Of a DNA stretch of 5,983 nt, positions 1 through 5,486 are shown in pieces. The stretch is from Chlorobiota bacterium (GTDB lineage: Bacteria; Bacteroidota; Ignavibacteria; Kapaibacteriales; NICIL-2): the NCBI GenBank assembly GCA_003695605.1, contig RFIK01000221.1, positions 1 through 5,983 on the forward strand. The letters are read 5' to 3'. Each line of letters opens with the position of its first letter. Within the stretch, counting starts at the first letter, position 1. A program made the translations under genes and the position numbers. The notes beneath the pieces were generated by a model that was given only the letters and a program-made list of their open reading frames with translations, ran no database searches and had not been told where the DNA came from.

Positions 1-1
1 A

Positions 2-1018
2 GTGCGAAATCCCAAACCGTGGCCATCGCCACTGTGGTGGCGCAGAGCATATCCGACTGCCATCGTTGGTGTCGTCATCAACGATCGCACCGCAGCACTT
101 TCTGCATTGAAAACCGAAGAGGTGGACTTTATCGACGCCATCCCGCCCGCACTCTACGATGAGCAGCTCGATACGGCGCGGCTTTTCTACCTGCGGAAAG
201 GCAAGTATGAGCAATCGATCTATACCTACATCGGATGGAACATGCGGCGGCCGATCTTTCGCGATCGCCGGGTGCGGCAGGCACTTTCGTACTTGGCCAA
301 CCGCCAAGCATGGATCCAAACGGTTGTGCGCGGCTACGCTGTGCCCATTGATGGTCCAATCTACCGCAATCGCCCAGAGTATGACTCGACGCTTCCACCC
401 TATGACTTCAACCCAACGCGTGCAATGGCGCTGTTGTCTGAGGCAGGATGGCGCGACCGCAATGGCGATGGCATTTTGGATAACATCATTGACGGCCGCC
501 AGGTCAACTTTGAATTCGCACTGAGCTTCAACGCGGGGAATGAAACACGTGAGAACATCGCGATCCTCTATGCGACCGAGCTCCGCAAGTACGGCATTGT
601 GTGCAATGTGCAGAAAGTGGAGTGGTCGGTATTCCTTCGGCAGCTCAGCTCCCAGCAATTCGATGCATACATCGGTGCGTGGGTCAACGACAACATCCCC
701 AGCGATCCCTATCAGCTCTGGCATTCCTCGCAGGCGGACAATCAGGGCTCGAATTACGTGGGCTTCCGCAACCGACGTGCAGATGAACTCATCGAACGCA
801 ACCGCGTTGAATTCAACGAAGCAGAGCGGATGAAGCTTATGCGAGAGTTCCAGCGCATCGTCCACGATGAAGCGCCGTACACGTTCCTGTGGACACCGCA
901 GATCCTGACAGCGTACAACCGCCGCATTGCGAACGTTCGGTTCTACTCAGTCCGTCCGCCGTATGTCTTGCCAAATTGGTTCATTCCACCGCACCTGCAG
1001 CATCACATCGTTCAGTAA
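2..1018 (+). CDS. ABC transporter solute-binding protein, family 5 (C-terminal part, 5' truncated)
   Basis: This is the C-terminal part (338 visible residues) of an extracytoplasmic solute-binding protein of the SBP_bac_5 (DppA/OppA) family, which captures peptides or related solutes for an ABC importer. The frame is open to the left edge, so the GTG at position 2 is probably an internal codon; family members usually run 500-600 residues, and any signal peptide lies outside the window. Family-typical blocks, in visible-residue numbering: the hinge-region stretch with 'VDFIDAIP' (41-48), 'RRVRQALSYLANRQ' (89-102, matching the usual VRqAlayAiDR block), 'GPIYRNRPEY' (118-127), 'ALLSEAGWRDRNGDGILD' (143-160), the 'LRKYGIVCNVQKVEW' lobe strand (194-208), 'FDAYIGAWVND' (220-230), and the terminal 'VHDEAPYTFLW' block (287-297). 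A DxNxDGxxD loop (D152, N154, D156, D160) resembles a calcium-binding EF-hand loop. The substrate cannot be assigned. The next gene starts 5 bp downstream. No permease or ATPase gene follows on the right. Confidence 0.9.
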   Translation: MRNPKPWPSPLWWRRAYPTAIVGVVINDRTAALSALKTEEVDFIDAIPPALYDEQLDTARLFYLRKGKYEQSIYTYIGWNMRRPIFRDRRVRQALSYLANRQAWIQTVVRGYAVPIDGPIYRNRPEYDSTLPPYDFNPTRAMALLSEAGWRDRNGDGILDNIIDGRQVNFEFALSFNAGNETRENIAILYATELRKYGIVCNVQKVEWSVFLRQLSSQQFDAYIGAWVNDNIPSDPYQLWHSSQADNQGSNYVGFRNRRADELIERNRVEFNEAERMKLMREFQRIVHDEAPYTFLWTPQILTAYNRRIANVRFYSVRPPYVLPNWFIPPHLQHHIVQ

Positions 1019-1023
1019 CCACG

Positions 1024-1704
1024 ATGAAGCGTCACCAGCTCCGTGAGCTTATCGAGCAGGGTGAAGGCGTCTCGGTTGAGTTCAAACGCCGCTTCACCTC
1101 GCTCGAGAAGATTGCAAAAGAGCTTTGCGCCTTTGCAAATACGCACGGCGGTTACTTGATCTTCGGCGTCGATGACGATGGCAGCATCGTGGGGGTTGAA
1201 AGCGAAAAAGAGCAAATCGAGCTCGTCCGTCAGGCGGCAGAGTTCTGCATTGCACCGCCGCTGCACGTTGAAGTCGAGGTCGTTGAGATCGAGTGGAAGG
1301 ATGTCGTCGTTGTTCATGTTCGCGCAAGTAGCACACGACCGCACCGTGTCGTCGAGCATCCCGATAGTCCTCGTGGCACGGTGTACGTTCGCACTCGTGC
1401 AGAGTCAGTGCAGGCCAGCCGGGAAATGGTACGGCTCATGCGTGAGCAGCGTCCAGATTCCCGCCCATTGCAGCTCTACATCGGCGATCGCGAGCGGAGA
1501 CTCTTCGCCTATCTGGAGCAGCACGGAAAAATCACCGTCGCCGAGTTCGCACGGCTTGTCAATATCTCACGACGTCGTGCACTGCAGCTACTCATTCGGC
1601 TCGTCCGTGCCGAGCTGCTAGTGCTCCATACCGATGCACCGACGAACTACTTCACGTTGGTAGATGATGGACCGACTGGCAGAAGCGAAGCGCCTGTGCG
1701 CTGA
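1024..1704 (+). CDS. AlbA_2 (Schlafen-like) domain protein with C-terminal winged helix
   Basis: This encodes a 226-residue protein. The N-terminal half (about residues 8-135) is an AlbA_2/Schlafen-type nucleic-acid-binding domain, often labelled 'putative DNA binding domain' or 'ATP-binding protein'. Diagnostic segments are 'EGVSVEFKRRF' (14-24), 'AKELCAFANTHGGYLIFGVDD' in two parts (31-40 and 41-51), and 'GTVYVRTRAES' (118-128). The C-terminal part (about 153-213) looks like a winged helix: 'RERRLFAYLEQHGKITVAEF' (156-175), then a recognition-helix-like 'NISRRRALQLLIRL' (180-193) and a strand ending 'NYFTLVD'. No transmembrane segment or signal peptide is seen. The ATG at 1024 is chosen because it lies 5 bp after the preceding stop and directly precedes the domain; the frame is open further upstream, but that part overlaps the transporter gene and has no family resemblance. 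No Shine-Dalgarno is visible. The 3' end overlaps recQ by 41 bp, which suggests translational coupling. The role is unknown: a regulator or an RNA/DNA-processing factor is possible. Confidence 0.87.
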   Translation: MKRHQLRELIEQGEGVSVEFKRRFTSLEKIAKELCAFANTHGGYLIFGVDDDGSIVGVESEKEQIELVRQAAEFCIAPPLHVEVEVVEIEWKDVVVVHVRASSTRPHRVVEHPDSPRGTVYVRTRAESVQASREMVRLMREQRPDSRPLQLYIGDRERRLFAYLEQHGKITVAEFARLVNISRRRALQLLIRLVRAELLVLHTDAPTNYFTLVDDGPTGRSEAPVR

Positions 1705-4072
1705 AGTATTTGGCTTTTCGCACTTTCGCCCAGGTCAGCGGGAGATCATCGCTGCTGTGCTCGAGGGGCGCGATACACTCGGAATTCTCCCGACAGGAGG
1801 AGGGAAATCGCTCTGCTACCAGCTTCCGGCACTGCTGAGCCAAGGTGTAACACTGGTCATCTCGCCGCTTGTCGCACTCATGCACGATCAAGTGCTTGCG
1901 TTGCAGCGACGCAACATTGGCGCGACTGCACTAGTCGCCTCACTATCGAGCGAAGAGATTGCCTATCGGTTGCGGCAAGCACAGTCTGCCAGCATTCGCT
2001 TGCTCTACATCGCACCTGAGCGGCTCGAAAGCAACGCATTTATCGAAGAGCTTCGGCGCATTCCTCTCGATCGCATCGTCGTTGACGAGGCGCACTGCAT
2101 CAGCCAGTGGGGGCATGATTTCCGCCCATCGTACCGTCGGATTGGTGAGCTTGCGAGCGCACTTGGGCGTAAGCCACTCCTTGCACTGACTGCAACTGCA
2201 ACCCCGCAGACTCGACGCGACATCATCGAGCAACTCCGCCTCTGCGATCCGTTCGTGTACATTGGCGATTTTGATCGCCCGAATTTGGAATTCTTCGTTG
2301 AACAATGCCCCGACGGGCGCAACTATGCGCAAAAGGTCGCACGGATTGCTGACTGGCTCGACCGCGCTCACCGCGGAGCCGCAATCGTTTACGCTGGCAC
2401 GCGGAAAGCAACGCAGGAAATCGCCGCGCAGCTCCGGGCCATGAAGATTGAGGCGCAAGCATACCATGCAGGCATGAGCGATCACCAGCGGAGTGAGGTA
2501 CAGCGGTGGTTTGTGGAAGCTCCCGCTCCGGTCGTCGTTGCAACGGTTGCGTTCGGTATGGGGATTGACCGTCCCGATGTACGGCTCGTTGCGCACTGCG
2601 ACATACCCATGACGCTCGAGGGCTACTACCAAGAGGCAGGTCGCGCCGGACGCGATGGCCAGAGAGCTCACTGTGTTCTCTGCTATACTTCTGGTGATGA
2701 GCGATTGCAACGGCGACTACTTGAGGCTCAGTATCCATCGCAGAGGAATGTCGAGAGCGTCTATGCGGCAATTGCCGATGCCCTCAAGGTTGGTGTAGGA
2801 GCATCCAGTGATGCGTTGCTCTCATGGGAGCCTGCTACGATCGCGCGCCACCTTCGGATGAACGAGCGTGCTGTGGAAAGCGCTCTTGCACTCCTCGAAC
2901 GTGAAAAGCTCATCGCGCGGGTGCAGTGTCGTCAGCGGCTTGCGGTTCGTATTGTAACAAGCCGACAGCGATGGCTTGAATACACTCGGAATGCATCGCC
3001 GTTGCTTGCTGATGCGCTCGAAGCACTCCTGCGTTCACTTCCCCCTGCTGCATACGAGCAGTACCAGGAGCTCCTGCTCGATGATCTTGCAGAGCGCCAT
3101 GCACTGGAGCCCGATCAATTGCAGCAAGCACTCCGTGCAGCAGAGCTAGCGCGGATGGTCGAAGTAACTCCGCTCGGGGGAGGGGAAGGAATTCGCCTGT
3201 GCGGTCCTAGGATGCCAAGTGGGCATTTGCCGATTGATTGGTCGGCACTCGAACACCGACGCCAACGGGCAATCGAAAAAGCACATGCTGTGATCGAATA
3301 CGTCCACGCAGCACGGTGTAAGCGAGCCATCCTGCTGGAATACTTCGGCCAGAATGCTTCGGAGCGATGCGGACGATGCTCGACGTGCCAGCGGCATGCA
3401 ACCCGACCGCACTCGAGCCCGACAGCGCCAGTTTCAGCGTTCGAACGGTATGTTCGCTCTGTGCTTATTGCGATTGTTGCTCAATTCGATGGACTGCTTA
3501 CCGCACGAGCACTCTGCGATGTTGCACTTGGGCGGTCCAGCGAGCTTGTCGCAGCAGTGCATGCTGATCGCTGCGAGCAGTTTGGTGCCCTGACTGCAGC
3601 TAATGGGCAGTTCCTTGCGGAACAGGTGCAGCAACTCCTCTGGGAGGGAGCCTTGCTCGAAGAAAAACCACTGCGAGTTCTACGGCTCTCTGCGGTTGGA
3701 TGGCAACACGTGGGGACGACGCCACCGCAAACGACCCCAGCGACACACGCGCGATCGGCTGAGTATGCGCTCGATCCTTCAGTGCGGACGACGGTCGAGC
3801 TTGCGCGGAGCGGTCTGCTGCTTGGGCAAATTGCAGAGCGCCGGCAGTTGGCTCTTGCAACAGTGGTTAGCCATCTTGTGCAAGCGCTCGCAGCCGGGGT
3901 CGAGCTTCCGCGAGAGCGACTTCTCGACGGCACACTCTACGAAGAAGTCTGCCGCTTTCTTCACCGCCACCCACGTGCGCTGCTACGAGATGTGCATGCC
4001 TACTTCGGCGGCAGATTCGATTACCCGTACCTTCGGTTAGCGCTTGCGTTTGCGCGGCGGAGTCTTCGGTAA
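1664..4072 (+). CDS. recQ: ATP-dependent DNA helicase RecQ (extended Bacteroidota-type)
   Basis: This 802-residue superfamily 2 helicase unwinds DNA 3'-5' in recombination and replication-fork repair. Motifs in order: motif 0 'FRPGQ' (21-25); Walker A 'LPTGGGKS' (42-49, catalytic K48); Ia 'VISPLVALMHDQ' (65-76); Walker B DEAH (141-144) running into the RecQ aromatic-rich loop 'CISQWGHDFRPSY' (145-157); III 'ALTATAT' (174-180); IV 'AAIVYAGTRKA' (239-249); V 'VATVAFGMGIDRPDV' (292-306); VI 'YYQEAGRAGRDG' (321-332). The family's zinc site is intact: C552, C569, C572 and C575 around 'AILLEYFG'. Between motif VI and the zinc site lie about 200 extra residues (about 345-545) containing a winged-helix-like segment, absent from E. 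coli RecQ but resembling the Bacteroidota form. An RQC-type winged helix follows (about 592-685), then a HTH_40-like tail (about 702-802) in place of HRDC. The length exceeds E. coli RecQ (about 610). The ATG at 1664 (or 1667) sits about 20 residues before motif 0, as expected. It overlaps the upstream gene by 41 bp and rimM, tail to tail, by 36 bp. Confidence 0.97.
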   Translation: MMDRLAEAKRLCAEVFGFSHFRPGQREIIAAVLEGRDTLGILPTGGGKSLCYQLPALLSQGVTLVISPLVALMHDQVLALQRRNIGATALVASLSSEEIAYRLRQAQSASIRLLYIAPERLESNAFIEELRRIPLDRIVVDEAHCISQWGHDFRPSYRRIGELASALGRKPLLALTATATPQTRRDIIEQLRLCDPFVYIGDFDRPNLEFFVEQCPDGRNYAQKVARIADWLDRAHRGAAIVYAGTRKATQEIAAQLRAMKIEAQAYHAGMSDHQRSEVQRWFVEAPAPVVVATVAFGMGIDRPDVRLVAHCDIPMTLEGYYQEAGRAGRDGQRAHCVLCYTSGDERLQRRLLEAQYPSQRNVESVYAAIADALKVGVGASSDALLSWEPATIARHLRMNERAVESALALLEREKLIARVQCRQRLAVRIVTSRQRWLEYTRNASPLLADALEALLRSLPPAAYEQYQELLLDDLAERHALEPDQLQQALRAAELARMVEVTPLGGGEGIRLCGPRMPSGHLPIDWSALEHRRQRAIEKAHAVIEYVHAARCKRAILLEYFGQNASERCGRCSTCQRHATRPHSSPTAPVSAFERYVRSVLIAIVAQFDGLLTARALCDVALGRSSELVAAVHADRCEQFGALTAANGQFLAEQVQQLLWEGALLEEKPLRVLRLSAVGWQHVGTTPPQTTPATHARSAEYALDPSVRTTVELARSGLLLGQIAERRQLALATVVSHLVQALAAGVELPRERLLDGTLYEEVCRFLHRHPRALLRDVHAYFGGRFDYPYLRLALAFARRSLR

Positions 4073-4585
4073 CAGTGCCTCGAGAAATCCCTCCGGAAGA
4101 GAGAGAACAATGGTCCGTGTCGCAGGTTCGATGTGCTGCATAAACACATCCACAAACGGGACGCGAAGTTCTCCCCGTTGAGGATGGATGATACACAGCA
4201 GCGGGTGCGCTGGATTTTCCTCGATGCCGACGACGGTGCCCACTGCTGTTCCGTCGGGGAGAACTGCAATCCAGCCTACGAGTCCGGATGACTCTCGTGG
4301 AATCTGCACTGAAGAGTCGGCAATAAAGACACCGTGCTCCCGGAGCGTCTCTGCTTGCTGGCGTGATGTTATCCCAGTCAAACGAAGGGTTGCTCGATTT
4401 CCAGATAGTGTGAACGATTCGATCTGCCACTCGCTGCAGAATCGTGGGCTAAACCCAATCCAGACTGGTGTTCCCTCGGCCAGAAGGATGGTCTGGGCAA
4501 GCTCGACGTGAAGTGATCCATCGAGCCCATGCGGGCGAACGATGGTGCCAATCCAACGGAGCTGAGATGGATCTACGCTGTGCAT
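4037..4585 (-). CDS. rimM: Ribosome maturation factor RimM
   Basis: RimM binds ribosomal protein uS19 and assists maturation of the 16S rRNA 3' head domain in the 30S subunit. The 182-residue protein has the N-terminal RimM beta-barrel: 'WIGTIVRPHGLDGSLHVEL' (11-29, matching the family's vGkIvkpHGlkGelkV), and 'GITSRQQAETLREHGVFI' (71-88, equivalent to gi.dReeAeaLrG..l.v). A PRC-barrel follows from about 100, ending 'RVPFVDVFMQHIEPATRTIV' (141-160) and 'PEGFLEALL' (164-172). The usual 'EYYxxDLIG' signature at the domain junction is not obvious ('SSGLVGWIAV' occupies it). The C-terminus is basic (RKRKR). I chose the ATG at 4585; an in-frame TTG at 4594 adds only three residues. No Shine-Dalgarno is visible. 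rimM stands alone here: the upstream neighbour is divergent gmhA and the downstream neighbour is convergent recQ, so the common rpsP-rimM-trmD-rplS arrangement is absent. Confidence 0.93.
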   Translation of the reverse strand: MHSVDPSQLRWIGTIVRPHGLDGSLHVELAQTILLAEGTPVWIGFSPRFCSEWQIESFTLSGNRATLRLTGITSRQQAETLREHGVFIADSSVQIPRESSGLVGWIAVLPDGTAVGTVVGIEENPAHPLLCIIHPQRGELRVPFVDVFMQHIEPATRTIVLSLPEGFLEALLPKTPPRKRKR

Positions 4586-4599
4586 CGGTAGCAAGTGAC

Positions 4600-4607
4600 G
4601 ATTTTTG
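4600..4607 (+). promoter_or_regulatory. Candidate -7 promoter element for gmhA
   Basis: The octamer GATTTTTG matches the Bacteroidota sigma-A -7 consensus TAnnTTTG except at the first base. It would place a transcription start near 4614, upstream of the GGAG at 4623 and the GTG start at 4635. The expected upstream TTTG is weak: GCTG at 4577-4580 with a 19 bp spacer, matching only its last two bases. The assignment depends on the organism using Bacteroidota-type promoters, which is inferred. Confidence 0.25.
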
Positions 4608-4622
4608 CAGGAGTCTGTTTTC

Positions 4623-4626
4623 GGAG
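4623..4626 (+). promoter_or_regulatory. Possible Shine-Dalgarno (GGAG) selecting the gmhA GTG start
   Basis: GGAG lies 8 nt before the GTG at 4635, a good spacing. It is the only convincing ribosome-binding-like sequence at a gene start in the window, and it favours 4635 over the upstream in-frame TTG at 4605, which has no such motif. Confidence 0.35.
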
Positions 4627-4634
4627 CTTACGTC

Positions 4635-5243
4635 GTGGATGCTCTCGTCCGACAGCACTTAGAGCGTTCAATTCAAACAAAGCAGGCATTGCTTGACTGC
4701 TGCGTGTCCGCCATAGTTCGAACAGGAAAACGTTTAGCGGCGGCACTCGAGCACGGAGGGAAAGTGTTGCTCTGTGGCAATGGCGGCTCAGCAGCGGACG
4801 CACAGCACATCGCTGCGGAGCTAGTCGTGCGCTATCGCGGACAAGTTCAGCGTCGCGCACTTCCGGCAATTGCGCTGACCGTTGATCCTTCGCTCATGAC
4901 AGCAGGTGGCAACGACATCGGGTTCGAGAACGTGCTTGCGCGTGCAGTTGAAGCATTGGGACGGAGTGGAGATGTTCTTGTAGCAATTAGCACAAGTGGT
5001 AAGTCGGAAAATGTTCGCCGTGCTGCGGAGCAGGCGCGCATGCAAGAGGTAGCTGTCGTTGGTCTGCTCGGCTGCGATGGCGGTCCAATAGCAGCTCTGT
5101 GTGATGATGCAGTTATTGTCCCAAGTACCGTGACAGCGCACATCCAAGAATGCCACATCACAATTGGGCACATCTGGTGCAGTATCATCGAGGCACACCT
5201 TTTTCCGGAGATCGTGACTGCTGCTGGACTGGGCGCTTCGTAA
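4635..5243 (+). CDS. gmhA: D-sedoheptulose 7-phosphate isomerase (GmhA-type SIS protein)
   Basis: GmhA converts sedoheptulose 7-phosphate to D-glycero-D-manno-heptose 7-phosphate in the cytoplasm, the first step of ADP-heptose synthesis for LPS core or other glycans. The 202-residue product is one SIS domain of normal family length. Visible signatures, numbered from the GTG: 'KVLLCGNGGSAADAQHIAAEL' in two parts (43-52 and 53-63), with the Ser-rich phosphate loop and H58/E62 at positions matching the metal/catalytic residues of E. coli GmhA; 'GGNDIGFENV' (91-100); 'LGRSGDVLVAISTSGKSENV' (108-127), the sugar-phosphate Ser/Thr loop; and 'IQECHITIGHIW' (170-181) with the catalytic-type H174. The GTG at 4635 aligns with E. 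coli GmhA's N-terminus and has GGAG 8 nt upstream; the in-frame TTG at 4605 would add ten residues. The main alternative is the close paralogue DiaA (a DnaA-binding protein), which the conserved active-site residues make less likely. No other heptose gene is visible. It is divergent from rimM. Confidence 0.88.
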   Translation: MDALVRQHLERSIQTKQALLDCCVSAIVRTGKRLAAALEHGGKVLLCGNGGSAADAQHIAAELVVRYRGQVQRRALPAIALTVDPSLMTAGGNDIGFENVLARAVEALGRSGDVLVAISTSGKSENVRRAAEQARMQEVAVVGLLGCDGGPIAALCDDAVIVPSTVTAHIQECHITIGHIWCSIIEAHLFPEIVTAAGLGAS

Positions 5244-5248
5244 TTTTG
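5241..5248 (+). promoter_or_regulatory. Candidate -7 promoter element for tRNA-Thr, overlapping the gmhA stop
   Basis: TAATTTTG is an exact match to the Bacteroidota -7 consensus TAnnTTTG, and its first three bases are the gmhA stop codon. It sits 12 nt before the tRNA, so transcription would start around 5255 with a leader of about six bases. The upstream partner is poor: ACTG at 5217-5220 with a 20 bp spacer, matching TTTG at two of four bases. Co-transcription of the tRNA with gmhA is the alternative, since no terminator separates them. Confidence 0.35.
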
Positions 5249-5260
5249 CAGCGCTCGGAT

Positions 5261-5333
5261 GCCACTTTAGCTCAGTTGGTAGAGCAGCTGACTTGTAATC
5301 AGCAGGTCGCCGGTTCGAGTCCGGCAGGTGGCT
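5261..5333 (+). tRNA. tRNA-Thr (anticodon TGT)
   Basis: A complete cloverleaf can be drawn. The acceptor stem pairs 5261-5267 with 5326-5332 (seven pairs, one G-T wobble). The D stem is GCTC (5270-5273) with GAGC (5282-5285), and the loop contains GG. The anticodon stem is GCTGA (5287-5291) with TCAGC (5299-5303), enclosing the 7-nt loop CTTGTAA, so positions 34-36 are TGT at 5294-5296, reading ACN threonine codons. The variable loop has five bases. The T stem GCCGG/CCGGC (5309-5313/5321-5325) encloses TTCGAGT. G1-C72 and C2-G71, identity elements in E. coli tRNA-Thr, are present. The discriminator is T (5333), and CCA is not encoded, so it must be added enzymatically. Confidence 0.97.
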
Positions 5334-5416
5334 CTTCCTCCTGCTCCATCGACATGGAAATTGCCATCAGAGGAGCGTCTCCTGAGTAAAACGGGTGCAA
5401 TTGCGTACTTCTACGT

Positions 5417-5448
5417 ATTGAGTCGGTGACAAATCCACAGTAAGTTCG
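5417..5448 (+). promoter_or_regulatory. Candidate Bacteroidota-type promoter for the TPR gene
   Basis: ATTG at 5417-5420 (three of four bases of TTTG, with TTG exact) is followed after 20 bp by TAAGTTCG at 5441-5448, which matches TAnnTTTG except for one base. This is the best-spaced two-part match in the window. It would start transcription near 5455 and give a leader of about 30 bases before the ATG at 5487. Confidence 0.33.
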
Positions 5449-5462
5449 CCACCGTCGAACGA

Positions 5463-5475
5463 CACAATCGTTGTG
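5463..5475. repeat. Short perfect inverted repeat (CACAA-TCG-TTGTG) before the TPR start codon
   Basis: CACAA (5463-5467) and TTGTG (5471-5475) are exact reverse complements around a three-base spacer TCG. The element ends 11 bp before the ATG at 5487 and lies downstream of the candidate promoter, so it would be in the 5' leader. It could be a small operator or an mRNA hairpin; five base pairs is short enough to be chance. Confidence 0.3.
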
Positions 5476-5486
5476 GGTACTCAGAG

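Larger units (their letters stand above)
5334..5486. other. Intergenic region between tRNA-Thr and the TPR gene
   Basis: These 153 bp carry no supported gene. They begin with a pyrimidine-rich stretch (5333-5347) directly after the tRNA, containing CCTCCT. Small inverted repeats follow: TCCAT/ATGGA (5345-5349/5354-5358, loop CGAC), the same ATGG alternatively with CCAT at 5364-5367, and AGGAG/CTCCT (5371-5375/5379-5383), where the AGGAG could alternatively pair with CTCCT at 5338-5342. None has a following T-run, so none is a convincing intrinsic terminator. The second half carries the candidate promoter and the CACAA/TTGTG repeat listed separately. Confidence 0.5.

Noticed and set aside
261..268. 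GCGATCGC palindrome (also at 1484-1491), as a HIP1-like repeat
   Set aside because: There are only two perfect copies, both inside coding sequence, and no over-representation is apparent.
2181..2210. Short tandem TGCAAC repeat
   Set aside because: It encodes the conserved motif III 'LTATAT' of RecQ and is explained by coding constraint.
1943..2710. 255-codon open frame on the minus strand
   Set aside because: It lies wholly antisense to the RecQ helicase core, where every motif is intact. Its translation has no recognisable domain, and long antisense frames are expected in GC-rich coding DNA.
2223..2771. 182-codon minus-strand open frame
   Set aside because: It is antisense to recQ motifs III-VI, with a biased composition and no domain.
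3867..4430. 187-codon minus-strand open frame overlapping rimM and the end of recQ
   Set aside because: It is out of frame with rimM, has an arginine- and serine-rich low-complexity composition, and resembles no family, whereas rimM in the other frame is clear.
5261..5333. tRNA-Thr as a mobile-element integration site
   Set aside because: tRNA 3' ends are common attachment sites, but no integrase gene and no repeated copy of the tRNA 3' end is seen in the 650 bp downstream. The next gene looks chromosomal.
5371..5383. AGGAG-CGT-CTCCT hairpin as an intrinsic terminator after the tRNA
   Set aside because: The stem is only 5 bp and is followed by GAGTAAAA rather than a T-run on the plus strand.
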